Source of the DNA: Modestobacter muralis
Lineage (GTDB): Bacteria > Actinomycetota > Actinomycetes > Mycobacteriales > Geodermatophilaceae
Length of the DNA: 64,000 nt
Assembly: GCF_010682105.1 (NCBI RefSeq)
Contig: NZ_JAAGWH010000033.1
Span: 124,001-188,000, forward strand
Direction: 5' to 3'
Positions 51,018-61,785 of this stretch are shown in pieces. Numbering within the stretch: the first letter of the stretch is position 1; each line of letters starts with the position of its first letter. The position numbers and the translations under genes were made by a program. A model generated the notes under the pieces. The model was not told where the DNA came from and did not search any database. It saw nothing but the letters and a program-made list of their open reading frames with translations.

Positions 51018-52010
51018 TCAGCGGTGCAGGGAGGCCATGCCCGTGGGCGCGTACCGCTCGCCCGCGGCGACGCCGACCGGTGCGGCGGCCTCGATGGAGG
51101 CGAGGTCCTCAGTCGTCAGCGTGATGTCGACGGCGGCAGCGTTCTCCTCCAGGTTCGCGATGCGCCGGGTGCCCGGGATCGGCACGACGTCCTCGCCCTG
51201 GGCCAGCACCCAGGCCAGTGCGAGCTGGCTGGGGGTGACGCCCTTGTCCTGCGCGATCGCCACGACCCGGTCGAGCACCTCGAGGTTCTTCGCGAAGTTC
51301 TCGCCCTGGAAGCGCGGGGAGGTGCGGCGGAAGTCGCCGTCGGCGAAGTCGTCCACGGACCGGTACTTGCCGGACAGGAAGCCGCGGCCCAGCGGGGAGT
51401 AGGGCACGAAACCGATGCCGAGCTCGCGGACGGTGGCCAGCACGCCGTTGTCCTCGACGTCCCGGGTGAAGAGCGAGTACTCCGTCTGCACGGCGGTCAG
51501 CGGGTGCGTGGCGTGCGCGCGGCGGATGGTGTCCGGGGCTGCCTCGCTGATGCCGACGTAGCGCACCTTGCCCGCAGCGACCAGCTCGCCGAGCGCCCCG
51601 AAGGTCTCCTCGACCGGGGTGTCGGGGTCGACGCGGTGCTGGTAGTAGAGGTCGATGACGTCGATGCCCAGCCGCTGCAGCGAGCCGTCGACGGACTTGC
51701 GGACGTACTCCGGGCGGCCGTTGTTGCCGCCGGTGCGGACGCCGGCGTCGTCGAGCTCGTTGCCGAACTTGGTGGCCAGCACGACCTCGTCGCGGCGCTC
51801 GGCCAGCACGCCGGAGAGCAGCCGCTCGTTGGTCAACGGGCCGTAGACGTCGGCGGTGTCCAGGAAGGTGATGCCCAGGTCGAGGGCGCGGTGCAGCGTG
51901 GCGGTGGACTCGGCGTCGTCGAAGGCGCCGTACCAGGCGCTCATGCCCATGCAGCCCAGCCCCTCGGCGGAGACGGTGAGGCCCTGCTGACCCAGTGTGC
52001 GGTTGTCCAT
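51018..52010 (-). CDS. Aldo/keto reductase
   Basis: 330 residues of the NADPH-dependent TIM-barrel AKR family (AKR13-like). Catalytic residues are visible: Asp and Tyr in [14 protein letters not shown], Lys in [10 protein letters not shown], His in [17 protein letters not shown] binding is seen in [20 protein letters not shown]. It should reduce aldehydes or ketones. ATG 52010. Confidence 0.93.
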   Translation of the reverse strand: MDNRTLGQQGLTVSAEGLGCMGMSAWYGAFDDAESTATLHRALDLGITFLDTADVYGPLTNERLLSGVLAERRDEVVLATKFGNELDDAGVRTGGNNGRPEYVRKSVDGSLQRLGIDVIDLYYQHRVDPDTPVEETFGALGELVAAGKVRYVGISEAAPDTIRRAHATHPLTAVQTEYSLFTRDVEDNGVLATVRELGIGFVPYSPLGRGFLSGKYRSVDDFADGDFRRTSPRFQGENFAKNLEVLDRVVAIAQDKGVTPSQLALAWVLAQGEDVVPIPGTRRIANLEENAAAVDITLTTEDLASIEAAAPVGVAAGERYAPTGMASLHR

Positions 52011-52041
52011 GACCTCATCTTGCCGGTCGGCGGACCCCCGG

Positions 52042-52899
52042 TCAGAGGGGGAGTTGCACGGTGAGCACGCCGGGGTCGCCGGAGCTCTCGGCCCAGCCGC
52101 TCTCCGCCGTCCACTCCCAGCCGGCGTACCGGACCGACGCCAGCTGCAGCCGCGACGCGTGCGCCACCGCCCAGCTCGCGGCCGGCCACCCCTCGCCGGG
52201 GACGGTGATGGTGCCGCCGAGGTGCGGCTCGGCCGGGCCGGCCTCGCGGCGCAGCGCCTCGGCGACCGCGGCGGTGCGCGGGTCGATCGAGTCCGCGACG
52301 TCGTCCGGACGGTAGGTGCAGGTGAGCCGGCCCGGCTGGTCGGACAGCAGCGCGCCGGCCAGCGCCGTCGCCATCGGCTCCCACTGCTGGTAGGCCTCCG
52401 GGAAGCCGCTGCGCTGCACGGCCTGGGCGACCTCGGTGAGCCGGCCGGTCTCCCAGCCGGGCACCTCCACCAGCCCGTCGAGGAACTTCCCCGTCGCGTA
52501 CACCGGGTCCTGCACCTGGGCCTCCGAGCCCCAGCCCTGCGAGGGGCGCTGCTGGAACAGCCCCAGGGAGTCGCGGTCGCCGTGGTCGAGGTTGCGGATC
52601 CGGGACTCCTGCTGGGCCGTGGCCAGCGCGATCACCGTGGCCCGCGGCGGCAGGCCCCGAGAGCGGGCGACGGCGGCGATGGTCGCGGCGTTGGCGGCCA
52701 CCTCGGCGGACACCCGGAGGTCGGAGCCGGCGACCGTGCAGTCGGTGGCCACGGCCGACGATCCTCCTCCACGCACGGACACCACGACCAGGGCGACGAG
52801 CACGGCCAGCAGGACCAGCAGCGCCCGCAGCGCCACGGGCCGGCGCCGGGACGGCCGGCGGGCCGGTGGCCGTCGGCTCACCGCCGTGCTCCCCGCCAT
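52042..52899 (-). CDS. Membrane-anchored lysozyme-like protein
   Basis: 285 residues: a basic cytoplasmic tail, one membrane helix ([20 protein letters not shown]), then an extracytoplasmic domain with [20 protein letters not shown] and [20 protein letters not shown], the pattern of transglycosylase-like folds in actinobacteria. The Glu in QQES may be catalytic. A second C-terminal segment ([20 protein letters not shown]) resembles peptidase-like extensions found after this domain. It probably acts on peptidoglycan. Confidence 0.75.
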   Translation of the reverse strand: MAGSTAVSRRPPARRPSRRRPVALRALLVLLAVLVALVVVSVRGGGSSAVATDCTVAGSDLRVSAEVAANAATIAAVARSRGLPPRATVIALATAQQESRIRNLDHGDRDSLGLFQQRPSQGWGSEAQVQDPVYATGKFLDGLVEVPGWETGRLTEVAQAVQRSGFPEAYQQWEPMATALAGALLSDQPGRLTCTYRPDDVADSIDPRTAAVAEALRREAGPAEPHLGGTITVPGEGWPAASWAVAHASRLQLASVRYAGWEWTAESGWAESSGDPGVLTVQLPL

Positions 52900-52954
52900 C
52901 CGCCGATCGTAAGGCGGCCGGCTGTGCGGACCGGGGAGCGACGGACGCGTGCCG

Positions 52955-53941
52955 CTAGTTCGCGTGCAGTGCGGCGTTCAGGCTGCCCCAGTCGCCGTTG
53001 CGGGCCACGACCTCCAGCGCCCCGGAGACCGAGTTGCGCCGGAACAGCAGCCCGTCCCGCCCGGAGAGCTCGGCGGCCTTGACCACCGAGCCGTCGGGCA
53101 GCGACACCTTGGACCCGGCGGTGACGTAGCAGCCGGCCTCCACGACGCAACCGTCGCCGAGGGAGATGCCGATGCCGGAGTTGGCGCCCAGCAGGGTGCC
53201 CTCGCCGATGGCGATGACCTGCTTCCCACCACCGGACAGGGTGCCCATGATCGAGGCGCCGCCACCGACGTCGGAGCCGGCCCCGACGACCACGCCCGCG
53301 CTGATCCGGCCCTCGACCATGGAGGCGCCCAGCGTCCCGGCGTTGAAGTTCACGAAGCCCTCGTGCATGACCGTGGTGCCCTCGGCCAGGTGTGCGCCCA
53401 GCCGGACCCGGTCGGCGTCGGCGACCCGCACGCCGGTGGGCAGCACGTAGTCGACCATCCGCGGGAACTTGTCCACCCCGAAGACGGTCACGTGCCCGTG
53501 GGCGGCGCGGATGAGCGCGCGACGGGCCGGGGTCAGGTCGGTGGCCAGCACCGGGCCGGCCGACGTCCAGGCCACGTTGGCCAGCAGCCCGAAGACGCCG
53601 TCCAGGTTGGTGCCGTGCGGACGGACGAGCCGGGCGGAGAGCAGGTGGAGCCGCAAGTAGGCGTCGTGGGCGTCCACCGGGGGAGCCGAGATGTCGGCGA
53701 TGGTGGTCGACACCGCGACCACCTGCACGCCGCGGGCGTCGTCGCGGCGCACCAGGCCGGCGTACTCGGGCCCGAGCAGGCCGGTCAGCTCCGCGACGCC
53801 CAGCTGCTGGGTGCCGGTCTCGCCCTGGTCGGCGCTGCTGAGCGCGGGGGCGGGGAACCAGGTGTCCAGCACGGTGCCGTCTCCGGTCACGGTGGCCAGG
53901 CCCACTCCGTTGGCGCCGGTGGTCTGCTCGCTGCTCGTCAC
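52955..53941 (-). CDS. dapD: Tetrahydrodipicolinate N-succinyltransferase (actinobacterial type)
   Basis: 328 residues with a left-handed beta-helix C-terminal half ([40 protein letters not shown]) and a distinctive N-domain, the longer form in mycobacteria. It succinylates tetrahydrodipicolinate before DapC and DapE act. GTG 53941 overlaps the NUDIX stop (GTGA); GTG 53950 is the alternative. dapE lies divergently 0.6 kb away. Confidence 0.93.
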   Translation of the reverse strand: MTSSEQTTGANGVGLATVTGDGTVLDTWFPAPALSSADQGETGTQQLGVAELTGLLGPEYAGLVRRDDARGVQVVAVSTTIADISAPPVDAHDAYLRLHLLSARLVRPHGTNLDGVFGLLANVAWTSAGPVLATDLTPARRALIRAAHGHVTVFGVDKFPRMVDYVLPTGVRVADADRVRLGAHLAEGTTVMHEGFVNFNAGTLGASMVEGRISAGVVVGAGSDVGGGASIMGTLSGGGKQVIAIGEGTLLGANSGIGISLGDGCVVEAGCYVTAGSKVSLPDGSVVKAAELSGRDGLLFRRNSVSGALEVVARNGDWGSLNAALHAN

Positions 53942-54429
53942 GCCCGCCACGCTACCGAGGCGGCTGCCAGCAGCACGGCCGGCAGCGGGTCCCCGGCGGC
54001 GAGGAAGGTCAGCACCTGGGCCTCCTGCGGCTGCACCGGGCTGGGCAGCGCGGTGAGCGGGAACCAGCCCAGCCCGGCGTTCTTGCCCGGCTCGGCCACC
54101 CGCGGCTCACCGGACCACCGGCGGACGGCGAAGAAGAAGTCGACGCGCTGCTCGATCTGCCCCGCACCCGGGGTGACCCGGTGGACGGCGGTCAGCGGCT
54201 GCAGGTCGGCCGGGTCGACCTCGATCCCGGCCTCCTCCCGCACCTCGCGGACGGCGGCGGCGAACGCGGTCTCCTCGGCCTCGACGTGCCCGGCCAGGCT
54301 GGCCCAGTGGCCGTCCATGTAGCCGGTGCCCTGCCGCAGGTGCAGCAGCACCTCGGTGCCGCCGTCCGCACCGTCCCGCAGCAGGAACACGTAGGACGAC
54401 GGGATCAGCAGGCTGCGGGGCACCGCCAC
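53938..54429 (-). CDS. NUDIX hydrolase
   Basis: 163 residues. The Nudix box is [20 protein letters not shown] plus AGI, with all catalytic Glu positions present. It starts [20 protein letters not shown]. The substrate is unknown; the [13 protein letters not shown] region resembles small dihydroneopterin- or ADP-ribose-type NUDIX enzymes. GTG 54429. Coupled with dapD. Confidence 0.88.
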   Translation of the reverse strand: MAVPRSLLIPSSYVFLLRDGADGGTEVLLHLRQGTGYMDGHWASLAGHVEAEETAFAAAVREVREEAGIEVDPADLQPLTAVHRVTPGAGQIEQRVDFFFAVRRWSGEPRVAEPGKNAGLGWFPLTALPSPVQPQEAQVLTFLAAGDPLPAVLLAAASVAWRA

Positions 54430-54523
54430 ACGGTAAGCAGGTACGGCCTGGCTTCAGGGACCCGCACCGCGCGCCAGCGCGGGGTGGGGGGTCAGCCAGA
54501 TCCTTTCACTACGCTCGTGAGCC

Positions 54524-55665
54524 GTGAGCCCCGACCAGCCGCTGCCCCCGCTCGACCTGACCGCCGACGTCCTGACCCTGACCCGCGCGCTGGTCGACGC
54601 TCCGTCGGTGTCGGGCACCGAGGGGCCACTGGCCGACGCGGTGGAGACGGCGCTGCGCGGGCTCAGCGGGCTGGAGGTCCTCCGGGTCGGCGACACGGTG
54701 CTGGCCCGTACGAACCTCGACCGTGACTCCCGGATCGTGCTGGCCGGCCACCTGGACACCGTGCCGATCGCGGACAACCTGCCCAGCCGGCTGGAGACCG
54801 TCGACGGGGAGGAGCGGCTGTACGGCTGCGGCACCTCCGACATGAAGGCCGGCGACGCGGTCATGCTGCGGCTGGCCGGCCGCTTCGGCGTCCCCGGTGC
54901 CGAGCCCGCCCGCGACCTCACGTTCGTCTTCTACGACAACGAGGAGGTCGAGGCGGTGCGCAACGGCCTGGGCCGGGTGGCCCGGGAGCACCGCGGCTGG
55001 CTCTACGGCGACCTCGCGATCCTGATGGAGCCCACCGACGGCGCGATCGAGGGCGGCTGCCAGGGCACGCTGCGCGTCGTCCTCACCGTGTCCGGCACCC
55101 GCGCGCACAGCGCCCGGTCGTGGCTCGGGGTCAACGCGGTGCACGGTGCGGCCGGTCTGCTGGCCACGCTGTCGGCCTACGAGGCGCGTGAGGTGGACAT
55201 CGACGGGCTGCACTACCGCGAGGGCCTCAACGCCGTGCGCATCGAGGGCGGGGTCGCCGGCAACGTCGTCCCCGACGAGTGCCGGGTGACCGTGAACTTC
55301 CGCTTCGCCCCCGACCGGGACGAGGACGACGCCGTGGCCCACGTGCGCGAGGTGTTCGCCGACGCGCTGGCCGCCGGCGTGACCCTGGAGGTCACCGACC
55401 TGTCCGGGGGCGCGCTGCCCGGGCTGTCCGAGCCGGCCGCCGCGGCGTTCCTGGCCGCCGTCGGCCGGCCCGCGCGGGCCAAGCTGGGCTGGACCGACGT
55501 CGCCCGGTTCGCCGCCTTCGGCATCCCGGCGCTCAACTACGGCCCCGGTGACCCGAACCTGGCCCACCAGCTCGGCGAGTACACGCGGGTCGACCGCCTG
55601 CAGCCGGCCGAGGACGCGCTGGTCGCCTACCTGACCGAGAACGACCGCGACACGGGGAGCAACGC

Positions 55666-55669
<4 letters not shown>
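54524..55669 (+). CDS. dapE: Succinyl-diaminopimelate desuccinylase
   Basis: 381 residues of the M20 metallopeptidase family. Metal and catalytic sites: [13 protein letters not shown] (His, Asp), [15 protein letters not shown] (Asp), [10 protein letters not shown] (Glu pair), and a late His in [17 protein letters not shown]. It frees LL-DAP after DapC. GTG 54524; TACGCT eight bases upstream suggests a near-leaderless transcript. The stop overlaps the LOG gene (ATGA). Confidence 0.94.
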
Positions 55670-56493
<824 letters not shown>

Positions 56494-56494
56494 C

Positions 56495-56854
56495 ATGGCC
56501 GGGCTGCTCTTCGTGTTCGGGCTGCTCGTCGTCGGCGGGCTGCTCTTCCTGGGGGCCTCGCTGCTGCTGGGGCGCGGGGAGAGCCAGCCGCCGCCGGTCC
56601 CGGGGCGCTCGCCGGTCGAGCTGCCCGACGACCGGTCGGTGGTCGCCGACGACGTGCGCGCGCTGCGGATCTCGGTGGCCTTCCGCGGCTACCGGATGAC
56701 CGAGGTCGACTGGCTGCTGGACCAGTTCGCCCAGGTGCTCGACGAGCGGGACGCCCGCATCGCCGAGCTGCAGGCCCAGCGGACGCACGCTCCGGACGTG
56801 ACCGTGCCGGTCACGGACGACGACATCGACGACGAGGAGCGCGACCGTGCCTGA
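56495..56854 (+). CDS. DivIVA-domain membrane protein
   Basis: 119 residues: one membrane helix at the N-terminus (LLFVFGLLVVGGLLFLGASL), then a DivIVA-like motif (SVAFRGYRMTEVDWLLDQFA) and a short coil ending in an acidic tail (DDDIDDEERDRA). The motif recalls the membrane-curvature-binding part of DivIVA/Wag31. A role in polar growth or septum placement is likely but not shown. One nucleotide after the LOG gene; overlaps the SRPBCC gene by 8 nt. Confidence 0.85.
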   Translation: MAGLLFVFGLLVVGGLLFLGASLLLGRGESQPPPVPGRSPVELPDDRSVVADDVRALRISVAFRGYRMTEVDWLLDQFAQVLDERDARIAELQAQRTHAPDVTVPVTDDDIDDEERDRA

Positions 56855-57311
56855 ACTGGTGCTGCAGGTGGACGTGGAGGCACCCCCCGAGCAGGTGTGG
56901 GCGGCGCTGGTCGACTGGGACCGACAGGGGGAGTGGATGCTGCTCACCGACGTCCGCGCCGGCGCGCAGGGCGGGCAGGGCGTGGGCGGGGAGCTCGCCG
57001 CGGTGACCGGGGTCAAGCTGCCGGTGCTCAGCCGTCGGCTCGGCGTGCTGGACACCATGCTGATCACCAGCTGGGACGCCCCGCGCCGGGTCGACGTGCG
57101 GCACACCGGGCGGGTGGTGCGCGGCACCGGCGCGTTCGAGGTGCTCCCGCGGACCGGCGGCGGCTCGACGTTCGTCTGGACCGAGGGCCTGGACCTGCCG
57201 CTGGGCGCCCTCGGTCGGGCGGGCTGGCCACTGGTGAAGCCGGTGTTCGCCGCCGGCGTCCGCCTCTCGCTGAAGCGCTTCGCCACCTACGCGGCGGCGT
57301 ACCCGGCCTGA
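56847..57311 (+). CDS. SRPBCC family protein
   Basis: 154 residues of the START/Bet v1-like fold: ELVLQVDVEAPPEQVWAALV, LITSWDAPRRVDVRHTG and the final helix VKPVFAAGVRLSLKRFA. It would bind a hydrophobic ligand. GTG 56847 lies inside the end of the DivIVA-like gene. It is the last gene before a terminator. Confidence 0.85.
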   Translation: MPELVLQVDVEAPPEQVWAALVDWDRQGEWMLLTDVRAGAQGGQGVGGELAAVTGVKLPVLSRRLGVLDTMLITSWDAPRRVDVRHTGRVVRGTGAFEVLPRTGGGSTFVWTEGLDLPLGALGRAGWPLVKPVFAAGVRLSLKRFATYAAAYPA

Positions 57312-57312
57312 G

Positions 57313-57352
57313 CTCCCGAGGGGCGAGAGTGACCACTTCCGCCCCTCGGGAG
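57313..57352 (+). terminator. Terminator hairpin after the SRPBCC gene
   Basis: CTCCCGAGGGGCG (57313-57325) pairs exactly with CGCCCCTCGGGAG (57340-57352), a 13-bp stem, one base after the stop codon. Confidence 0.8.
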
Positions 57353-57450
57353 TCAGGCCGCGGCGAGCACGGCCTGCTCGGCGGACCGGACGGCGTCGCG
57401 CGAGCGGTACCACTACCGCCACAGCACCACCGCGACCAGCAGGTGCACGG

Positions 57451-57954
57451 TCACGCCGTCGTCCGGTCCCGCCGCAGCAGGACGACGCCGGCCAGCAGCA
57501 CCAGCAGGCCGGCGCCGGTCCAGGCCAGGTCGTAGCCGGTGAGGTCGACGCCGTAGCGGACCTGGTGCAGCCCCAGCAGCTTGTGGTGCACGACGCCGTC
57601 CCAGGTCTGGAACGCCCCGGCGCCCACGAGCACCGCGCCCCACCAGCGGGCCGGGGCGAAGGCGGCCCGGCGGCGGACGTCGGCGAGCAGCGCCAGCCCG
57701 GCGACCGTGGCCGACCAGGTGGCCGCGTGCAGCAGCCCGTCGGAGACCAGCCCGGCCGTGCCGCTGGACCGGTCGTAGAAGTGGTGCCAGTGCAGCAGCT
57801 GGTGGAACACGACCTCGTCGACCGCGCCGGCCGCGCCCAGCCCCAGCAGCAGCCCGGACAGCAGCAGCCGGCGGTGGTCGTGCCGCGGGCGGTCCTGCGG
57901 TGCGGTCACGGGGGCGCCCTGCCCTCCGCCCGCCGCCGGGAAACCCACCGCCAT
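57451..57954 (-). CDS. DUF2243 membrane protein
   Basis: 167 residues with four membrane helices and the DUF2243 signature DEVVFHQLLHWHHFYD and later QTWDGVVHHKLLGLHQ. The histidines suggest metal or haem binding, but the function is unknown. ATG 57954. The 98 bases between it and the hairpin to the left hold only short frames. Confidence 0.85.
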   Translation of the reverse strand: MAVGFPAAGGGQGAPVTAPQDRPRHDHRRLLLSGLLLGLGAAGAVDEVVFHQLLHWHHFYDRSSGTAGLVSDGLLHAATWSATVAGLALLADVRRRAAFAPARWWGAVLVGAGAFQTWDGVVHHKLLGLHQVRYGVDLTGYDLAWTGAGLLVLLAGVVLLRRDRTTA

Positions 57955-57986
57955 GATGGCCGCGTGACGGGTACGGGTGAGCGGCC

Positions 57987-58892
57987 ATGAGCCGGCGCGG
58001 GTGGGTGCTGTTCGTGGCGCTGGCGGTGATCTGGGGCATCCCCTACCTGCTGATCAAGGTGGCGGTCGGGGAGTTCTCACCGGTGACGGTGGTGTTCCTG
58101 CGCTGCGCCATCGGGGCCGCGCTGCTGCTGCCGTGGACCCTGACCCGCGGCCGGCTGGGCCCGGCGGTCCGGCAGCACTGGCGGGCGCTGCTGCTGTTCA
58201 CGGTGCTGGAGATGACCGCCCCGTGGCTGCTGCTGTCGTGGGCGGAGACCGAGCTGTCGTCCTCGCTCACCGGCCTGCTGGTGGCCGGCGTGCCGTTCGT
58301 GGCCGCGCTGACCGCCCGGCTGGCGGGGGAGGAGGAGCGGCTGTCGCCGGTGCGCGTGGCCGGGATGCTCGTGGGCGTGGTCGGCATCGCCGTCCTGCTC
58401 GGCCTGGACGTCGGCAGGGCGCAGCTGGGGCCGCTGCTGGCCGTGGCGCTGGTCGTCGTGGGCTACGCGACGGCGCCGATGGTGATCAGCCGCCGGCTGT
58501 CCGACGTGCCCGGGGTGACCGCCAGCGCCTTCGCCCTGGTGGTGACCGCGGTGGTCTACGCCCCGTTCGCCGTCCCGCGGCTCGGGGACGCCGCCGGGGT
58601 CCCCGCCGACGCCTGGACGGCGGTGGTCCTGCTGGGCACGGTGTGCACCGCGGCGGCGCTCGCGCTGTTCTTCGCCCTCATCCGCGAGGCCGGGCCGCAG
58701 CGCGCGCTGGTGATCACCTTCGTCAACCCGGCGGTCGCGGTCGGGCTCGGCGTCCTGCTGCTCGACGAGCCGTTCACGCTGGGGCTGGCGGTGGGGCTGC
58801 CGCTGGTCCTCGTCGGCTGCGTGCTCGCCACCCGACGCAGCCCCGTCCCTGCGGGCACCGCGGCCGCCGAGGTGCCCGCAGCCCGGCCCTGA
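57987..58892 (+). CDS. EamA/DMT superfamily transporter
   Basis: 301 residues with ten membrane helices in two EamA repeats (VALAVIWGIPYLLIKVAVG; later VLLGTVCTAAALALFFALIR). The family exports metabolites such as amino acids, but the substrate cannot be inferred. ATG 57987 is divergent from DUF2243 by 32 nt. Confidence 0.9.
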   Translation: MSRRGWVLFVALAVIWGIPYLLIKVAVGEFSPVTVVFLRCAIGAALLLPWTLTRGRLGPAVRQHWRALLLFTVLEMTAPWLLLSWAETELSSSLTGLLVAGVPFVAALTARLAGEEERLSPVRVAGMLVGVVGIAVLLGLDVGRAQLGPLLAVALVVVGYATAPMVISRRLSDVPGVTASAFALVVTAVVYAPFAVPRLGDAAGVPADAWTAVVLLGTVCTAAALALFFALIREAGPQRALVITFVNPAVAVGLGVLLLDEPFTLGLAVGLPLVLVGCVLATRRSPVPAGTAAAEVPAARP

Positions 58893-58978
58893 CGCCCGAC
58901 TCGGCTCAACCCCGGACCGCAGGGGCCGAGAACCGGTGCGGGCACCGGCGCTCGGCCGGCGCCCGCAGGAGGTCGGGC

Positions 58979-61762
58979 ATGGGTCGGCACAGCGGTCGTA
59001 CAGAACGGTCCACGCAGCGGCGGAGCTGGGCGGTCGGCGCAGCGGCGGTCCTGACCGTGGCGGCAGGGGTGTCCGGGAGCGGGGGTCCCGTCGGCGCACC
59101 GCAGCTGCAGGCGGTCAGCTACACCAACCCGACCCCGCCGAGCAACGTCTCGACCGTGCCCGCCGACCGGTCGCTGCTGGTCTCCTGGACGGCCTCGACC
59201 GAACCCGGCGTCGTCGGCTACCGGGTCTGGGTCGACGGGGTGCCGGGGCCGACGACGACCACCACCTCGGCCACCGTGACCGGCCTGGTCAACGGCCGCA
59301 GCTACGTGATCACCGTGCGCGCCGGCACCCTGGTCGCCGGCACCGCCACCGAGGGGACGACGGGGAGCCCCCCGGTCACCGGCGTCCCGGCGGACTCCGC
59401 CGCCCCGGCCCGGCCGGCCCGCCCGGTCGCGGTGCGCGGCGACGGCCAGGTGGCGCTGTCCTGGACGGCGGGCCCCGAGTACGACGTGGACGGCTACCAG
59501 GTGCTCCGGGACGGCGTGCCCGTCTCGGGCCTGCTGTCCGGCCCGGGCACGACCACCTGGACCGACACCGGCCTGGTGAACGACCGCACCTACGGCTACG
59601 CGCTGCAGGTGCACGACACGTCGGGCAACTGGTCGCCCGCCTCCACCCCGGTGGTGCCGGCGACCCCGACCGACCTCACGGCACCGGCCGCGCCCACCGG
59701 GCTGTCGGCGTCGGCGGGGGACGGCCGGGTCGAGCTGTCCTGGGCGCCCCCCGCCGAGGCCGACGTGGTCGCGTACCGGGTGCTGCGCGACGGGGTCGAG
59801 GTGGCGGTGGTGCGCGGCGCGACGTCCTCCGTCGACAGTGGCCTGGTCGACGGCCGCACGTACCGCTACACGCTGGTCGCCGAGGACGGGCACGGCAACC
59901 GCTCGGGCCCCTCGGCCGAGGTCGCCGCGACCCCGCGGGACACGACCGCACCGGCGGTCCCGGCCGGCCCGACCGCCACGGCGGGCGACGGTGCGGTGGA
60001 GCTGTCGTGGCCGGCCGACCCCGACGCCGCGACCCACCGGGTGCTGCGCGACGGCCAGCCGGTCGCCACGGTCACCGGGACGACGTACCGCGACGAGGGG
60101 CTGACCAACGGGACGCCGTACCGCTACACGCTGGTGGCGGTGGACGCCGCCGGCAACCCCTCGGCCTCCTCGCCGGAGGTGCTGGCCACCCCGACCGACC
60201 GGACCGCCCCCGCGGCCCCGACCGGCGTGACCGCGACGCCCGGCGACGGGCAGGCGACGCTGTCGTGGACGGCGGGCACCGAGCCCGACCTCGCCGCCCA
60301 CCGGGTGCTCGCCGGCGACGGGACCGTCGTGGCGACCGTGACCGCGCCGGCGACCCAGGCCGTCGTCCGCGGGCTGGCCAACGGTGCCGCGACCACGTTC
60401 ACCGTCGTCGCGGTGGACGCCGCGGGCAACGCCTCCGGCGCCTCGGCCCCGGTCACGGTGACCCCGGCCGCCCGCGCGGTGCCGGTGCAGGGCGCGGGGG
60501 AGACCGGCGGGCTGGCCGTCAGCGGGGACGGGCGCTTCGTCGTCGTCGGCACCCGGGCCCCGCTGGAGCCGACCGACACCAACACCGCCTCCGAGCTGTA
60601 CCTCCTGGACCGCACCGCCGGCACGGCCCGCCGGGTCGCGCCGCTGCCGGCCGGCGCCACCGGTGCGAGCGACTCGACCAACGCCGGCGCCCCGGCGGTC
60701 AGCGACGACGGCCGGTACGTCGTCCTGGCCACCACCGCGGCCCTGGTGCCCGAGGACACCAACCGCCTCGCCGACGTCTACCGGCTGGACACCACCACCG
60801 GCCGCTGGACGCCGGTCAGCGTCCCGGCCGGCGGCCGGGTGGGCACGGTCGCGGGCACGGTGCTGCAGACCGGGCCGTCGGTGTACGCGACCAGCCCGAG
60901 CGTGGCGGTGTCGGCCGACGGGGACCTCGTGCTCTTCTACTCGGCGCGGTCCGACCTGGTCGCCCGGGACACCAACGGCGCGGTCGACGTCTTCGCCAAG
61001 TCGATGACCACCGGCGCCGTCACCCGGGTCTCGGCCACCGCGACCGGCACCGACCTGCCGCGGACGGCGCTCGGCCCGGCGCTGGCGCTCACCCCCGACG
61101 GTCGCTTCGCGCTCTTCCCGGCGACCTCCTCCAGCGGCCCGGTGGTGCTCTACCGCAAGACGCTGTCCGGTGCGGGTGCCGGCGCGGTCACCGTCGTCTC
61201 GACGGTCACCGGCGCCGGGCGGACGACCGAGGTGCCCGTGTACCGCGACGCCGGTGACGTCGACCTGAGCGACGACGGCCGCTACGTCGCGCTGGTCACG
61301 TCGGCGAAGCTCGGCACGGCCACGCCGACGGCCGGGTGGACCACCGGCCTGGCGCACCGCGTCGACACCGCCACCGGCACGTCGGTGGCGATGGGCGACG
61401 GGCAGACGACGTCGTGGGAGCACCAGGTCGCGCTGGACCCGACCGGCCGGTACGGCTTCTTCGGCACCGCGGCCGCCGAGGTGGCCGGGGACGTCAACGG
61501 CCACACCGACCACCTGCGCCGCGACCTGGACGGCGGGGTGCGCGGGCCGCTGGTGCTGGTCACCGTCGACTCCGCCGGCCGCGCCGGCGCCGGCCCGACG
61601 GGCTCGATCACCCCCGCGGAGTACGGCCGCACCGTCCCGGTCACCGGCGACCAGGTGTTCGTGACCACCTCCAACGCCCTGCAGCCGGCCGACACCAACG
61701 GCGTCCGGGACCTCTACCTCGCCGACCTGGCCGGCGGCGGGGTGCAGGCCGTCGTCGGGTGA
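58979..61762 (+). CDS. Secreted protein with five fibronectin type III repeats and a propeller-like domain
   Basis: 927 residues. After a signal peptide (SWAVGAAAVLTVAAGVSGSG) come five FN3 domains at about 48-500, each ending near the next TAPAAPTG linker, with YRVLRDG and GLVDGRTYRYTLVA repeats. Residues 500-925 form repeats of AVSDDGRYVVLATTA and TNRLADVYRLD type, like the TolB/WD40-like propeller. ATG 58979 has GGAGG upstream. It is probably exported to the wall or medium to bind carbohydrate or protein; no catalytic motif is seen. Confidence 0.88.
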   Translation: MGRHSGRTERSTQRRSWAVGAAAVLTVAAGVSGSGGPVGAPQLQAVSYTNPTPPSNVSTVPADRSLLVSWTASTEPGVVGYRVWVDGVPGPTTTTTSATVTGLVNGRSYVITVRAGTLVAGTATEGTTGSPPVTGVPADSAAPARPARPVAVRGDGQVALSWTAGPEYDVDGYQVLRDGVPVSGLLSGPGTTTWTDTGLVNDRTYGYALQVHDTSGNWSPASTPVVPATPTDLTAPAAPTGLSASAGDGRVELSWAPPAEADVVAYRVLRDGVEVAVVRGATSSVDSGLVDGRTYRYTLVAEDGHGNRSGPSAEVAATPRDTTAPAVPAGPTATAGDGAVELSWPADPDAATHRVLRDGQPVATVTGTTYRDEGLTNGTPYRYTLVAVDAAGNPSASSPEVLATPTDRTAPAAPTGVTATPGDGQATLSWTAGTEPDLAAHRVLAGDGTVVATVTAPATQAVVRGLANGAATTFTVVAVDAAGNASGASAPVTVTPAARAVPVQGAGETGGLAVSGDGRFVVVGTRAPLEPTDTNTASELYLLDRTAGTARRVAPLPAGATGASDSTNAGAPAVSDDGRYVVLATTAALVPEDTNRLADVYRLDTTTGRWTPVSVPAGGRVGTVAGTVLQTGPSVYATSPSVAVSADGDLVLFYSARSDLVARDTNGAVDVFAKSMTTGAVTRVSATATGTDLPRTALGPALALTPDGRFALFPATSSSGPVVLYRKTLSGAGAGAVTVVSTVTGAGRTTEVPVYRDAGDVDLSDDGRYVALVTSAKLGTATPTAGWTTGLAHRVDTATGTSVAMGDGQTTSWEHQVALDPTGRYGFFGTAAAEVAGDVNGHTDHLRRDLDGGVRGPLVLVTVDSAGRAGAGPTGSITPAEYGRTVPVTGDQVFVTTSNALQPADTNGVRDLYLADLAGGGVQAVVG

Positions 61763-61772
61763 GGCCGGCGGC

Positions 61773-61778
61773 TAGCGT
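61773..61778 (+). promoter_or_regulatory. Likely -10 box of a leaderless tag transcript
   Basis: TAGCGT lies exactly 7 bases before GTG 61786. The same hexamer and spacing occur before the MFS gene at 10504. Confidence 0.5.
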
Positions 61779-61785
61779 CGGCGAC

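Noticed and set aside
57353-57450. A small membrane-protein gene left of DUF2243 on the minus strand
   Set aside because: VHLLVAVVLWR is followed by a stop and then WYRSRDAVRSAEQAVLAAA in frame; it could be a broken mini-gene but is too short to support.
58556-61513. A 985-codon open frame antisense to the FN3 protein
   Set aside because: It has only Gly/Arg/Val-rich sequence without domains, while the plus strand has a signal peptide and clear FN3 repeats.
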